Source of the DNA: JADFDG01 sp965232985
Lineage (GTDB): Bacteria; Pseudomonadota; Gammaproteobacteria; Pseudomonadales; JADFDG01
Reading direction: 5' to 3'
Assembly: GCA_965232985.1 (NCBI GenBank)
Contig: CBDDRC010000047.1
Location: 34,751 to 98,750, forward strand
DNA length: 64,000 bases
Both the position numbers and the translations under genes were made by a program. The notes under the pieces are model-generated. The model was not told the origin of the DNA. It ran no database searches and was given only the letters and a program-made list of their open reading frames with translations. This document shows, piece by piece, positions 34,593-44,043 of this stretch. Within the stretch, counting starts at the first letter, position 1; every line of letters begins with the position of its first letter.

Positions 34593-35606
34593 ATGAGCAG
34601 GAATCTCGAGTATTGGCAGGGCGCACGCTACCAGCCCGGCCAGAAAAAGGGCCACTACGAAAGCTGGTTTCTACGCGGCAACCACCCGGTGCGCAACGAA
34701 GCGTTCTGGATTCGCTACACGATTTTCTCGCCACAGGGCCGCCCCAACGACGCCATCGGCGAACTGTGGGTGATCCACTCCAACGGTGAAACGAAGAAAA
34801 TTCGCGCTGCCAAGGAAGAAATTCCGATCCGCGACTGTCATTTTGCGCCGCGCGGCCTCAACGTGAAAATCGGTTCCGCGACGCTGAAACCCGGCGAGCT
34901 GTCAGGCCACGCCGGCCAGCCGCACCGCATTCGCTGGAACCTTGCGTACCGCGATGGCAGCACGCCGATGATTTTCCTGCCGGAAAGCCTCTATGAAGCG
35001 CCGCTGCCAAAAGCGAAAGCAGTGGCGCAACGCCCACACATCATATTCAGCGGCACGATTGAGGTTGATGGTGAAATCATCGCGATCGACGATTGGGTGG
35101 GCAGCGAAAACCACAACTGGGGCAGCAAGCATACTGACACCTACGCTTGGGGCCAGGTCGTCGGCTTCGACAACGCGCCAGAGGCATTTCTTGAGTGCAT
35201 CACGGCGAAACTGAAATTCGGCCCGCTGTGGACGCCTCCGCTGACCATCATCGTGCTACGCGTCGAGGGCCAGGACTGGCGCCTCAATGCACTCACGCAG
35301 TCATACAAGGCGCAAGGCAGTTGGGTTATCGACGGGGAAAATTTCGCCTGGCAATTCGACAGCGCCGACAAGGGCGCGGGTGTGCGCATCCACGGCCGCA
35401 TCCATGCCACGCGCGAGGACTTCGTCGGCCTCACCTACTACAACCCGCCCGGCGGCAGCCACACCTGTCTGAACAGCAAGGTCGCCGCCTGCGAAGTCAC
35501 CCTTGAGCGCCCCGGCAAACAGCCACTGACGCTCAGCACGCAACACCGCGCGGCATTCGAGATCCTCACCGACGACACCCACCACGGGGTGCCGCTTGCC
35601 ACCTGA
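34593..35606 (+). CDS. AttH/CrtC-like lipocalin-fold protein
   Basis: 337 residues. The ENHNWGSKHTDTYAW block is a hallmark of the AttH/CrtC (hydroxyneurosporene synthase) and DUF7064-type lipocalin-like family, here with several beta-rich segments and no signal peptide. Relatives handle hydrophobic molecules such as carotenoids or diterpenes. Position at the end of the GMC operon suggests it binds or hydrates the same lipid. Family recognised by motif only, so the exact subgroup is uncertain. Confidence 0.7.
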   Translation: MSRNLEYWQGARYQPGQKKGHYESWFLRGNHPVRNEAFWIRYTIFSPQGRPNDAIGELWVIHSNGETKKIRAAKEEIPIRDCHFAPRGLNVKIGSATLKPGELSGHAGQPHRIRWNLAYRDGSTPMIFLPESLYEAPLPKAKAVAQRPHIIFSGTIEVDGEIIAIDDWVGSENHNWGSKHTDTYAWGQVVGFDNAPEAFLECITAKLKFGPLWTPPLTIIVLRVEGQDWRLNALTQSYKAQGSWVIDGENFAWQFDSADKGAGVRIHGRIHATREDFVGLTYYNPPGGSHTCLNSKVAACEVTLERPGKQPLTLSTQHRAAFEILTDDTHHGVPLAT

Positions 35607-35704
35607 TCGCACTGACCCGTCGTTACGACCAATGCCGGATCTGCATTACCAGGGATCTGCTGCCAGCGTGACACCACCCTCACCAGCGCGGATACTCCGG
35701 CCCC

Positions 35705-36721
35705 ATGACCGGCCCACTGATTTTCGCCGCTACCTATTCGCGCCTGCTCGCGCGCGAGCTGCAGCTCGACATCGACAGTGTTGCGCCGCTGCTGGCCGGC
35801 ACGTCGATCTCGCCGCAGCAACTGTTCCAGCTCGACGAGTTCCTGTCGTTGCCCGACCAGGTGACGATTATCCGCAACGCGTTGCGTATTTCCGGCAATC
35901 CTGCACTCGGCCTGCAGATGGGCTCGCGGTTGCACCTCGCCGCGCACGGCCCGGTCGGCGTCGCCGCCTACAGCTCGGCAACACTTGGCGACGCGATCGA
36001 AACGCTGGCGCGCCACCAGAACATCCGCGGGCAATTTGCCGGCATGGCGATCGAGCGCGATGCCGATGACGTGCGGGTGATCTTCAACCTGCGTGTACCT
36101 TACGATGAAATCGGCCTGTTTCTGACCGAGGCGCTGGTTGCCTCGGCGAAGGGCACGATGGAATTCCTGCTCGGCCGCACCATCGATGGCGGCAGCATTG
36201 AGTTCGCCTGTCCGGCGCCGGCGCATGCCGCGATGTATTCACAGTACCTGCACGCGCCTTTCCGTTTCGACGCGCCACGCACGCTGCTGAGGATGCCGCG
36301 GGCACTCGAATCTCTGCCGCTGCCGTTCGCCGATCCGGTGGCAAAACAGCAGGCCGAACAGCAATGCGAGCAGATCGCCGCAGATCTGCGTCAGCTCGGC
36401 TCATTCGCGTTTCGCGTCACCACCATCCTGCGCAACAACCCCGGCCAGTTATGGACGCTCAACGACATTGCCGTATCGCTGCACCTGTCGCCGCGCACGC
36501 TGATGCGCCGGCTCAAAGACGAAGGAATCGGTTATCAGCAATTGCTCGACAAGGAGCAGAAACGGCTCGCCACACTGCTGCTCGACAACCCGCGCCACAC
36601 CGTCGAATCGGTTGCTTCCGCGCTGGGCTATCACGATGTATCCACCTTCCGGCGCGCCTTCAAACGCTGGTTCGACGTGCCGCCGTCGGAATACCTCGCC
36701 CGGCGCCACACCGGGCATTGA
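35705..36721 (+). CDS. AraC-family transcriptional regulator
   Basis: 338 residues, same architecture as the regulator at 10484-11497: an arabinose-binding-like N-terminal domain (about 15-210) and a C-terminal helix-turn-helix pair (LSPRTLMRRLKDEG and VESVASALGYHDVSTFRRAFKRWF). It follows the GMC-linked operon by 98 nt and precedes the desaturase gene by 92 nt on the same strand, so it may control either. Confidence 0.9.
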   Translation: MTGPLIFAATYSRLLARELQLDIDSVAPLLAGTSISPQQLFQLDEFLSLPDQVTIIRNALRISGNPALGLQMGSRLHLAAHGPVGVAAYSSATLGDAIETLARHQNIRGQFAGMAIERDADDVRVIFNLRVPYDEIGLFLTEALVASAKGTMEFLLGRTIDGGSIEFACPAPAHAAMYSQYLHAPFRFDAPRTLLRMPRALESLPLPFADPVAKQQAEQQCEQIAADLRQLGSFAFRVTTILRNNPGQLWTLNDIAVSLHLSPRTLMRRLKDEGIGYQQLLDKEQKRLATLLLDNPRHTVESVASALGYHDVSTFRRAFKRWFDVPPSEYLARRHTGH

Positions 36722-36813
36722 CTGTCAACAAAAGCCCCCCGGCTGGTCAGCGCAGCACTTCCGGTTCGGTAGCGGTTTATGACAATCTCCCGGTATCAGG
36801 TGGAGGTTTCCCC

Positions 36814-37755
36814 ATGGTGAGTGTTTCGCCGTTGCATACCGAACAGCCGACAGTCGCGTTTACCGCCGACGAGATCGCGCTGTTCAAGTCGCTGCAGACC
36901 AAGCCGGATGTCGCCTGGCCAACCGTGATCCTGTTGCTTGTCGGCTGTGCCTACGTGAGCGCCATTGGTTACCTGACGATGCAGATACATGTGCTGCCGG
37001 TACTCACTGGCGGCGTGCTTGCTGGCATTGGCGGCTACTTCCTGTTCAGCCCGATCCACGATGCGCTGCACCGCTCGGTGTCCAGGCACCCGTGGGTCAA
37101 CGACTTCATTGCCATCCTTACCGTCAACCTCATGCTTCCCTACAGCTCGCACAAACTGCTGCGCTGGGGCCACATGCAGCATCACCGTTTCACCAACGAG
37201 CATGCAAAGGACCCGGACAAATTCCTGACGGACAGCTGGCATGCACCCATCACTGCCTGGCCATTCTTTGAATTGTTCTACGTGCCGGATTACTGGCAGC
37301 ATCGCCACGAGCGCCCGCGCGCCGAGGTAATCCAGGTCTTCACGCAACTGGTGCTGGGCATCGCGCTGCTGGCGTTGATGGTCTGGTGGCAGGGGCTGTG
37401 GTTCTTCGTCTACTGGTTCACCGTCTCACGCGTTGCGCTGTGGCTGATCGTCGCGGTATTCGTGTATCTGCCGCACCAGCCGCATACCGTTCTGCAAAAA
37501 GATTTGCCCTACCAGGCAACACTGCTGCGCACCGGCAAGGAATGGCTGCTGACGCCACTCATGGCATATCAGAACTGGCACCTCGTGCATCATCTCTACC
37601 CGAACGTGCCGTTCTACCGCTACAAGCAGGTATGGAAAGCACGCGAACAATTCCATGAGTCACAGCGCCCGGCTCGGGTTCGCGCTTTCCAACTGGTGCC
37701 GCATCATCTGCATCAGCCGGAAGATTCCTCGTCATGGACAAACGCGAACAATTAA
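36814..37755 (+). CDS. Membrane fatty-acid desaturase-type protein
   Basis: 313 residues. The three histidine boxes of di-iron membrane desaturases/hydroxylases are HDALH (82-86), HMQHH (120-124) and HLVHH (256-260), with membrane helices around 35-60, 65-80, 175-220. Substrate may be an acyl lipid or a carotenoid; the sequence does not say. ATG at 36814 with GGAGG 7 nt upstream; the longer open frame upstream overlaps the AraC gene and is non-coding. The last 22 nt overlap a small membrane-protein gene. Confidence 0.9.
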   Translation: MVSVSPLHTEQPTVAFTADEIALFKSLQTKPDVAWPTVILLLVGCAYVSAIGYLTMQIHVLPVLTGGVLAGIGGYFLFSPIHDALHRSVSRHPWVNDFIAILTVNLMLPYSSHKLLRWGHMQHHRFTNEHAKDPDKFLTDSWHAPITAWPFFELFYVPDYWQHRHERPRAEVIQVFTQLVLGIALLALMVWWQGLWFFVYWFTVSRVALWLIVAVFVYLPHQPHTVLQKDLPYQATLLRTGKEWLLTPLMAYQNWHLVHHLYPNVPFYRYKQVWKAREQFHESQRPARVRAFQLVPHHLHQPEDSSSWTNANN

Positions 37756-37913
37756 CAACTGTCGTCCGTCTGTTGACCGTGATCGGCATTCTGCTGGTGA
37801 TGCTTGTTTTCCTGCGCGCCTGCCTTTCACCGCCGGCATTGCCAACACCCAAAACATCGGCCTCGCCCGATGCGCCGGCAGCAGGCAGCGGGCTGTTGCC
37901 CGATCGCTACTGA
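37734..37913 (+). CDS. Small membrane protein overlapping the desaturase end
   Basis: A 59-residue frame starts at ATG 37734 inside the desaturase 3' end (22-nt overlap). It encodes a charged N-terminus, one hydrophobic segment (about 9-28) ending RAC, and a Pro/Ala/Ser-rich tail. The short overlap and same strand suggest translational coupling. No family recognised; it could be a spurious frame, but the pattern is like that of a short bitopic or lipoprotein-like membrane protein. Confidence 0.5.
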   Translation: MDKREQLTTVVRLLTVIGILLVMLVFLRACLSPPALPTPKTSASPDAPAAGSGLLPDRY

Positions 37914-37940
37914 ACCATCATCGCAGCGCTGGCTCCGGGT

Positions 37941-38870
37941 TCATGGCCCGACCGGTTTGAGCAACGCCATCGCGTTCTGTAGACGCTTCGCACGCGCTGG
38001 TGCCGCCAGCGCCACGAGCAGGTGATTGACACGCCAGTCACGCGCAAAATCATCATCCCTGGCAACGATCAGATCATTGACCTGCGCTGCAGCCTGCTGC
38101 AACTCGCGCTCGGCGCCGGCGAGCAGCAAGTGGCCGATCGGGTCGGTCGCATCACGCTGTGCGCACTCACCCAGGCGCACCAGGCAAGAAAACAACGCGG
38201 CCGACAGCGGATCCGGGAACCCAAACCGCAGCCCATGTACGAGCATGTAGGCGGCCACGGCGGCCGAGACATGCGTGTCCTCGATCGTACGAAACGGCCG
38301 CGCGTAATCGACCCAACCATCGCCAGGCATGAGCATCTGCGGCTCGACGTACACACCATCGAATTTCGCCCGCCCATGCGGCAACGCCGCCAGAAAACCA
38401 ACATCTGCGCGATCGGTGCAGGTAATGCCGGGCAGGCCCGGCGGCAGCATCGCCAGCACAGTGCGCACGCGGCCATCGGGCGCAACGCCATGCCGCGCAA
38501 CAACCAGCAAGGGATCGGCAGCAGCACCACCGGTGACATAGGATTTTTCGCCATCAAGACGAAAACCGCCGCCTGCGACCGGCGTCAGCGTCGTCAACAA
38601 TTCATCCGGCCGCTGGCGCTTGCCCTCACTGAGCAGCAGCGCTGCAAACGCTTCCTGCGGCAAGCTCGGCAGCAGCCGGCGCAACGCCGCCTGATAGCCG
38701 CCGGCAAAGCAGAACGCGAGTTGCCCGGCCACCAGCCCGGCATCAACTGCGGTGTCAAAGCTGTTTTCGCCGACGCAAAAAGTGGCGCGCCACTGCGTCA
38801 GCGTCGCGGGCGCAAGCTCAGGGGCCGCTACGGCGGCGCGCACGCGATCAGCCAGTACGCTCTGCTTCAT
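37941..38870 (-). CDS. Divergent, short acyl-CoA-dehydrogenase-like protein
   Basis: 309 residues against the usual ~380-400. The middle domain is visible: GGFRLDGEKSYVTGGAAADPLLVVAR and the GRAKFDGVYVEP segment match the FAD/substrate region of acyl-CoA dehydrogenases. The C-terminal domain is shortened, and I see no clear catalytic glutamate segment or conserved C-terminal signature. It may be a non-catalytic or specialised relative. The ATG at 38870 gives a MKQSVLADR start. Convergent with the small membrane-protein gene; a terminator lies just upstream. Confidence 0.65.
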   Translation of the reverse strand: MKQSVLADRVRAAVAAPELAPATLTQWRATFCVGENSFDTAVDAGLVAGQLAFCFAGGYQAALRRLLPSLPQEAFAALLLSEGKRQRPDELLTTLTPVAGGGFRLDGEKSYVTGGAAADPLLVVARHGVAPDGRVRTVLAMLPPGLPGITCTDRADVGFLAALPHGRAKFDGVYVEPQMLMPGDGWVDYARPFRTIEDTHVSAAVAAYMLVHGLRFGFPDPLSAALFSCLVRLGECAQRDATDPIGHLLLAGAERELQQAAAQVNDLIVARDDDFARDWRVNHLLVALAAPARAKRLQNAMALLKPVGP

Positions 38871-38910
38871 GATCACTGGCCTTGCAAACAATGATGAAAG
38901 GGGACACAAA

Positions 38911-38934
38911 AAAGGCGGGCAAACGCCCGCCTTT
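38911..38934. terminator. Bidirectional intrinsic terminator
   Basis: A 10-bp perfect stem (AAAGGCGGGC/GCCCGCCTTT) with loop AAAC and flanking A- and T-runs. It ends the FHA gene (-). Confidence 0.9.
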
Positions 38935-38948
38935 TTTTCGCGAACAAC

Positions 38949-39902
38949 TTACTTCAGGAAAAACCATGCCGCTGCAGCTGCCGCCACTACGACCAGGATA
39001 CCGACCACCATCATGCCGCCACCGCTACCACTTTCGTTCTGCACTGCCGTATCCATTTTTGGTTGCACTTTAGTCGCAGCCGTCGTGCTCGCCGGCTTCA
39101 CAGGTTTGGCCGCAGGCACGGCGGCCGGCACATCGGTTTTCGGGCGTGTGCCCGTCGCCACACTCCCGCGAAACTGGGTATGTTCCTCGCCTTCCTCGTC
39201 GGGGGCCACAACCTTCGACGGCGCCAACCCTGTTGGGCCTGCGACCTCGAAGCTGAACGTATCGAAACGAACCTCGTCACCGTGCTTCAGCTCACCGTCG
39301 GCAACCTTCTTGCGGTTGATATAGGTGCCATTGGAAGAATTCAGATCCTTGACGAGCAATCTGCCGCCAACCACCTGTACCTCGGCATGCTGACGCGAGA
39401 CGTGATTGGCCGGCAACTGAATATCGCAATTGTTCGCCCGACCGATGACCATCTTCCCGGTTGCTGCCACCGGGAAAGACTTGCCGACGATTGATCCGGT
39501 CTTGGCCTTCAGCACCCACCCACTGCCCTGCTTGCTGGTCGTCGGCGTCGCGATCGGAATGTTGGCAAGTGCCGGCGAAATCGCCGTGGCACCTTCCGGT
39601 GCCCCACTGATTTCCTGCTTCGGATCGATCAACAGAAACTGCACATTGTGGATAGCGATCATGTCGGCAGAACGCAACTCGGTGCGCCGCGCGATACGCT
39701 TGCCATTGACAAAAGTGCCGTTGCTGCTGCCCGTATCGGAAATGAAAACCTGATCGCCCTCGACCCGGATCTCGGCGTGAAACGGACTCACCCCCTCATC
39801 GGTCAGAACGATCTTGTTCTGCGAGTCATTGCCGATTGCGTAGCGCGCCTCGACGAGCCAGATGGCCGGTTTCCGCTGGTCCTTGAACTGCAACTTGAGC
39901 AT
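38949..39902 (-). CDS. Protein with two FHA domains and a C-terminal membrane anchor
   Basis: 317 residues. FHA1 spans about 20-80 (HAEIRVEG, SSNGTFVN) and FHA2 about 150-210 (VIGRANNCDIQLP, HVSRQHAEV, SSNGTYIN); both keep the Ser-His and Asn residues for phosphothreonine binding. A long Ala/Pro/Thr-rich linker leads to one membrane helix (about 297-316), making a tail-anchored protein. It lies downstream of gspD (about 80 nt), suggesting a link to secretion or envelope signalling. No Ser/Thr kinase is in the window. Confidence 0.88.
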   Translation of the reverse strand: MLKLQFKDQRKPAIWLVEARYAIGNDSQNKIVLTDEGVSPFHAEIRVEGDQVFISDTGSSNGTFVNGKRIARRTELRSADMIAIHNVQFLLIDPKQEISGAPEGATAISPALANIPIATPTTSKQGSGWVLKAKTGSIVGKSFPVAATGKMVIGRANNCDIQLPANHVSRQHAEVQVVGGRLLVKDLNSSNGTYINRKKVADGELKHGDEVRFDTFSFEVAGPTGLAPSKVVAPDEEGEEHTQFRGSVATGTRPKTDVPAAVPAAKPVKPASTTAATKVQPKMDTAVQNESGSGGGMMVVGILVVVAAAAAAWFFLK

Positions 39903-39982
39903 GTTGACCCCTATCCCCTGTGACCCGGGTAATCATCCGGCCAGCGCTGCCCGGCTTCCCCAGGCCCGCCAAAAAGTCGCAT

Positions 39983-42238
39983 CTACTGTACCGATTGCAC
40001 CGGATCGACACTACCCTCGTGTGCCGCGTCTGTCGCCGCTGCCGGACTGTCCGGCGGACTGATCGGCACGGGAACTTCGGCTTTCGTATCGGGCACAGGC
40101 GCGGCAACGGGCGCGTCAATAGGCGCGGCAGACTGCGGCGCCGGCACAACCGGGGCCGCAGTGACGGGGTCTGGTGACGACGGGGCGGCCAGCGCCTCGC
40201 TGGTTGCCGGTGGGGCAGGCTGTGCTCCATCTGCCGGCTTGTCCACATGGAGGCCCGAGAACAGCCCGCCCATATCAGCCGGCAACATCTCATCTTCCTG
40301 CACGCGCGCGATGTCGCCACGCGCATCGATATCAAATGCCAATGCGCGCACACCCGTGTACTTCGCCCGGCTGATTTCGCCGGCTGCCTTGTTGTCCGCC
40401 ACAATGGTCGGCCGCAGGAATACCATCAGATTCTGCTTGCCGCGCTTGACACTTTTGGATCGAAACAAAATACCAATCACCGGGATGTCGCCGAGCAATG
40501 GCACCTTCTTCACCTGCTCGGTGATGCGATCCTCGATCAGGCCACCCAAAACCACCGTCTGGCGATTGCCGGCCAGCACCGTCGTCGAAATTGAACGCTT
40601 GCTGGTGATGAGATCGGAAGACTGAATGCTGTCTTCCTTCGGCTTCACGCTCGACACTTCCTGACTGATCACCAGCTTGACGTTGTCGTCGTCAATCAAT
40701 GTTGGCGTCACCTTCAACTGGATACCAACGTCTTCGCGTTTGATGGTGGTGAACGGATTGGAAACGCCATCGCCCGTGGAGGTTGAGCTGCCGGTAATGA
40801 ACGGCACATTCTCGCCGACAATGATTTTTGCTTCCTGATTGTCGAGCGTCAGCACGCTTGGGGTCGACAGCAGGTTGACGTTGGCATTTGAGGCAAGCGC
40901 CTGTAGCACTCCGCCAAAATCGATGTCGCCATCGCTGTTGCGCCTGCCGGCGGCAAAGGTGATGCCATCGGCCAGACCCTTGCTTGCACTCGGATTGGCA
41001 ATCGTTGCCGCGATATCATTCAGGCTGCGGCCAACGCCGCTGAAATTAATACCGACGAGACCGTTGTCCGGATCGCCGGATCCCCACTGCACGCCGAGGT
41101 CGCGCCCCGTGGTGCCGCCCACCTCGATAATTGCCGCCTCGATCAGAATCTGCGAGCGGCGTATATCGAGCTGCGACACCACCGCCTTGATTTGCTGCAT
41201 CACCGACGGCTCGGCGCGAACAACCAGCGCATTGAGCGACTCGTCGGCCTGGATGGCGATCTTGCCACCCACCGGGTTGGTCAGCGCCGCGGCGCCGCCC
41301 TCCTTGCCGGCAGCACCCGACGAACCGCCCTCCACCATTCCCTTGAGTATCTCGGCGGTTTTCTTCGCCTCGGCATGGCGCAGACGAATAACCTGCACGG
41401 AACCGGTGTTCGCTTCGGCCGGCACATCGATGGTACGGATCAATTTCTGCAGGCGCGCCCGTGCTGCCGGCTCGCCGCGCAGAATCAGGCGGTTGGTGCG
41501 CTCATCGGAAACCACCCGCACGCGGCCGGCAGAAATTGAATTGCCACCCGCACGTGCGGCAGCACCCTTGGCAGCATCACCACCGCTGGCAAAGTTGCCG
41601 AGCATGTCGATGACATCGCCAACCCAGGCGTGGGCAAGCTGCACCACTTCCAGCTCATCGGCATCCGCACCGTCGATCCGTGCAATCACCTGCTCCAGGC
41701 GTGCGATGTTTTCACCATGATCGGTCACCACCAGCACATTGGCTCCGGCAACCGCAGCCATGTGTCCGGACTGCGGCACCAGTGGCCGCAACACCGGCAC
41801 CAGTTCGGCGGCTGAAGAATTGTTGATCGGGATGACGCGCGTGATCATATCGTCGCCCGTCGGCCGCGCGCTGGTGTCGAGCGGAATAGAGTCTTGCTTG
41901 GCGTTGCCGTCCGGCACGATCTTGATGACGCGGCCCGTTGGTACCGCAGCAAACCCGTTCACGCTCAACACCGACAGGAACACCTGGTAGACGGTGCTCG
42001 AATTCATCGGCTCCGGAGCAATGACAGTGACTTTGCCTTTAACCCGCTGGTCGATAACGAAGGTTTTGCCGGTCATCGCCGAGACCTGATCGACAAACGC
42101 ACGGATGTCCGCATCACGCAGGTTGATGCTCCACTGCCCTTCGGCAGCCTGTAGCGGCGCCGCGCCAAAGGCAACGAGCAACGCGATCACTGCCAGCGCC
42201 CGGCGCAACATTCCCTCGCCATTCCCCTCAGCCATCAT
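39983..42238 (-). CDS. gspD: Type II secretion secretin GspD
   Basis: Outer-membrane pore of the type II secretion system, about 751 residues. A signal peptide ends AAPLQA, then N0-N1-N2-N3 domains (INLRDADIRAFVDQVS, PINNSSAAELVPVLRP, RLILRGEPAARARLQKLI), and the secretin domain with VPLLGDIPVIGILFRS and NLMVFLRPTIV. A Pro/Ala-rich C-terminal extension of about 100 residues follows the barrel. The start is uncertain among ATGs at 42265, 42238, 42211. It lies 50 nt after gspC in the gspN-gspC-gspD order. Other gsp genes are not in the window. Confidence 0.93.
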   Translation of the reverse strand: MMAEGNGEGMLRRALAVIALLVAFGAAPLQAAEGQWSINLRDADIRAFVDQVSAMTGKTFVIDQRVKGKVTVIAPEPMNSSTVYQVFLSVLSVNGFAAVPTGRVIKIVPDGNAKQDSIPLDTSARPTGDDMITRVIPINNSSAAELVPVLRPLVPQSGHMAAVAGANVLVVTDHGENIARLEQVIARIDGADADELEVVQLAHAWVGDVIDMLGNFASGGDAAKGAAARAGGNSISAGRVRVVSDERTNRLILRGEPAARARLQKLIRTIDVPAEANTGSVQVIRLRHAEAKKTAEILKGMVEGGSSGAAGKEGGAAALTNPVGGKIAIQADESLNALVVRAEPSVMQQIKAVVSQLDIRRSQILIEAAIIEVGGTTGRDLGVQWGSGDPDNGLVGINFSGVGRSLNDIAATIANPSASKGLADGITFAAGRRNSDGDIDFGGVLQALASNANVNLLSTPSVLTLDNQEAKIIVGENVPFITGSSTSTGDGVSNPFTTIKREDVGIQLKVTPTLIDDDNVKLVISQEVSSVKPKEDSIQSSDLITSKRSISTTVLAGNRQTVVLGGLIEDRITEQVKKVPLLGDIPVIGILFRSKSVKRGKQNLMVFLRPTIVADNKAAGEISRAKYTGVRALAFDIDARGDIARVQEDEMLPADMGGLFSGLHVDKPADGAQPAPPATSEALAAPSSPDPVTAAPVVPAPQSAAPIDAPVAAPVPDTKAEVPVPISPPDSPAAATDAAHEGSVDPVQSVQ

Positions 42239-42287
42239 GAGTCTGCTTCTTTTTACTCTGTTCATCGGGTCGCGAGCGCCATCGGCC

Positions 42288-43229
42288 TCACAACGGATAA
42301 TTCACGGTGAATGTCTGGCTGCCACGACGAATTTCGACACGCGCCTCGCCACTGGCCTTCACCTCATCAACCAGCCGTGCATCGTTCTGCACATTGCCCA
42401 GCGGCTGGCCATTGACTGAAAGCACCACGTCGCCGGGGCGCAACCCAAGGTTACGCACGGCATCGGCGTTCGTACTCTCGCCAACAAGATAACCTCCCCC
42501 GCTGGCAGCCTTCAGTCCAAACTCTCCGAGCACAGCATCGGGGTTGTCCTTGATGTCATGCGCAAGATTCGCCAACACCGTTTTCACTTTTGAACCCGCA
42601 TCGCCGGCATCGTTGCCACTCGCATCGGCGGCCGCACCGGTAAGGCGTTCCTTCAGGTTGCGAAATCCCGCAGCGATGTCGAGCCCTTGCGGTGCGCCGA
42701 CGCCTCCTGCTTCAGCACCTGCGGATCCGGCAATCGGTGCCGCATCAAAAGCCAGCGTTTCCAACTGACCGCGCCGTCGCAACAACACTTTGTCCGCCTC
42801 CACCTTCTCGAGCGTAGCCCCGCCGGGCACCGCTGCGCCGATACGAAACAGCTCACCTTCCTTGCCACGCTCTGCAATCACCGCGCCGGACAAACGGTCA
42901 TTGCCGGTACTGAATGTACCCAGCAACTGCAACGACAGGCTGGTGGCTGGCGCCCGCTCGGTCCCGGTGGTAACCGGGGTCGCTGCATCCCCGAACAATT
43001 TCCAGTTACGGGCCGTTTCCGGTGTGTATTGCGGACGCTGAACAAGCGGAGTCGTTGCGGGCATGGTGATGCCGCCTGCAGAGGTCTCGAGGGGCCCCTC
43101 AACAACCAGCCAGACCAGCCTGGCCAGGGTGCCCGCGATGAGCAGGACCAATACCACGCTGGTCGTCACAACCAGCATCTTGGGCCAGTTGCCGGTCGCC
43201 AACGACTTGAGCCGTGCGACGGGTTGCAT
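42288..43229 (-). CDS. gspC: Type II secretion protein GspC
   Basis: 313 residues. One inner-membrane helix near the N-terminus (about 18-42), a Pro/Thr linker, the HR domain (about 70-150, NWKLFG and LLGTFSTGNDRLSGAVI), and a C-terminal PDZ domain (about 225-310, LGLRPGDVVLSVNGQPL) that contacts the secretin. Spacing and order with gspN and gspD agree. Connects the inner-membrane platform to GspD. Confidence 0.9.
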   Translation of the reverse strand: MQPVARLKSLATGNWPKMLVVTTSVVLVLLIAGTLARLVWLVVEGPLETSAGGITMPATTPLVQRPQYTPETARNWKLFGDAATPVTTGTERAPATSLSLQLLGTFSTGNDRLSGAVIAERGKEGELFRIGAAVPGGATLEKVEADKVLLRRRGQLETLAFDAAPIAGSAGAEAGGVGAPQGLDIAAGFRNLKERLTGAAADASGNDAGDAGSKVKTVLANLAHDIKDNPDAVLGEFGLKAASGGGYLVGESTNADAVRNLGLRPGDVVLSVNGQPLGNVQNDARLVDEVKASGEARVEIRRGSQTFTVNYPL

Positions 43230-43308
43230 CGTTGTTGTGTCTTTTCCTGAAGTAAGCAGGGCAAGTTATCGGCCTGCAAAGGAAAAATCAACTGTAGAAC
43301 CGTTGCCG

Positions 43309-44043
43309 TCAGTGCAGTGGCTGGCGCAGTTCGATAAACGGGGTCCCAGGCGGGCGCTGGCTCTTGCTGAGCCAGCCGACCATTTCCGCAGCACGCTGCA
43401 GAATCACGAGATGCATTTCATCCGTCCTGAAGTCGGCATCGGCCGTCGCCAGGGTCTGCCCCGGCGCCGGCTCGCCATCGACAACCAGACGAAGTTTGCC
43501 ATCGACGACCGCAAACTGTCCGCGCAACGCCGGCACAGCCAGTGGGGCCGGCCGATTGGCGACCTGCACGGATCCCGGCCCCCAGGCGCAACTGCCCTGC
43601 GCGCTGATGGCCTCACCACGCCAGTCTGCCGATATGGCAACACCCTGCAGCCGGAGCGGCTGGTCGATCGTCATGCCCGAGCCGGAGAAAATCCGGGCCA
43701 GCCGGGAGCCGGCCAGCTCACCCTGATTGATCCGCAGTTCAAGCGCCCAGGGACGCAGGATGAGGTGCCCCTGAGCCGACATGCCCGTTGCCGACACCTG
43801 CCAGCTCCCGCCTAGGCCCAATAGCAGCAACCGCCACGCTTGTAAGTCCCAACTCACTGCGTATTGCCCGTGAACTGTGGCTATCCGGGCTTGCCCATGC
43901 CACAGCGAGCCGGCCGGATCGACGATCTTCAGCATCGGAGGGACCGGCAAAACAGCAAGCACCAGGCGCGCCGGCACGAACGCCACAAGACTCGCCAGGA
44001 ATGCGAGCAAACCCAGAACGATCAGGCTTCGGCGTGGGTACAT
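43309..44043 (-). CDS. gspN: Type II secretion protein GspN
   Basis: 244 residues. An N-terminal signal anchor, then beta-rich periplasmic sequence (PAGSLWHGQARIATVHGQ) matching the PF01203 GspN family. GspN is present only in a subset of T2SS clusters. First gene of the local gspN-gspC-gspD unit; 105 nt separate it from ssb. Confidence 0.85.
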   Translation of the reverse strand: MYPRRSLIVLGLLAFLASLVAFVPARLVLAVLPVPPMLKIVDPAGSLWHGQARIATVHGQYAVSWDLQAWRLLLLGLGGSWQVSATGMSAQGHLILRPWALELRINQGELAGSRLARIFSGSGMTIDQPLRLQGVAISADWRGEAISAQGSCAWGPGSVQVANRPAPLAVPALRGQFAVVDGKLRLVVDGEPAPGQTLATADADFRTDEMHLVILQRAAEMVGWLSKSQRPPGTPFIELRQPLH

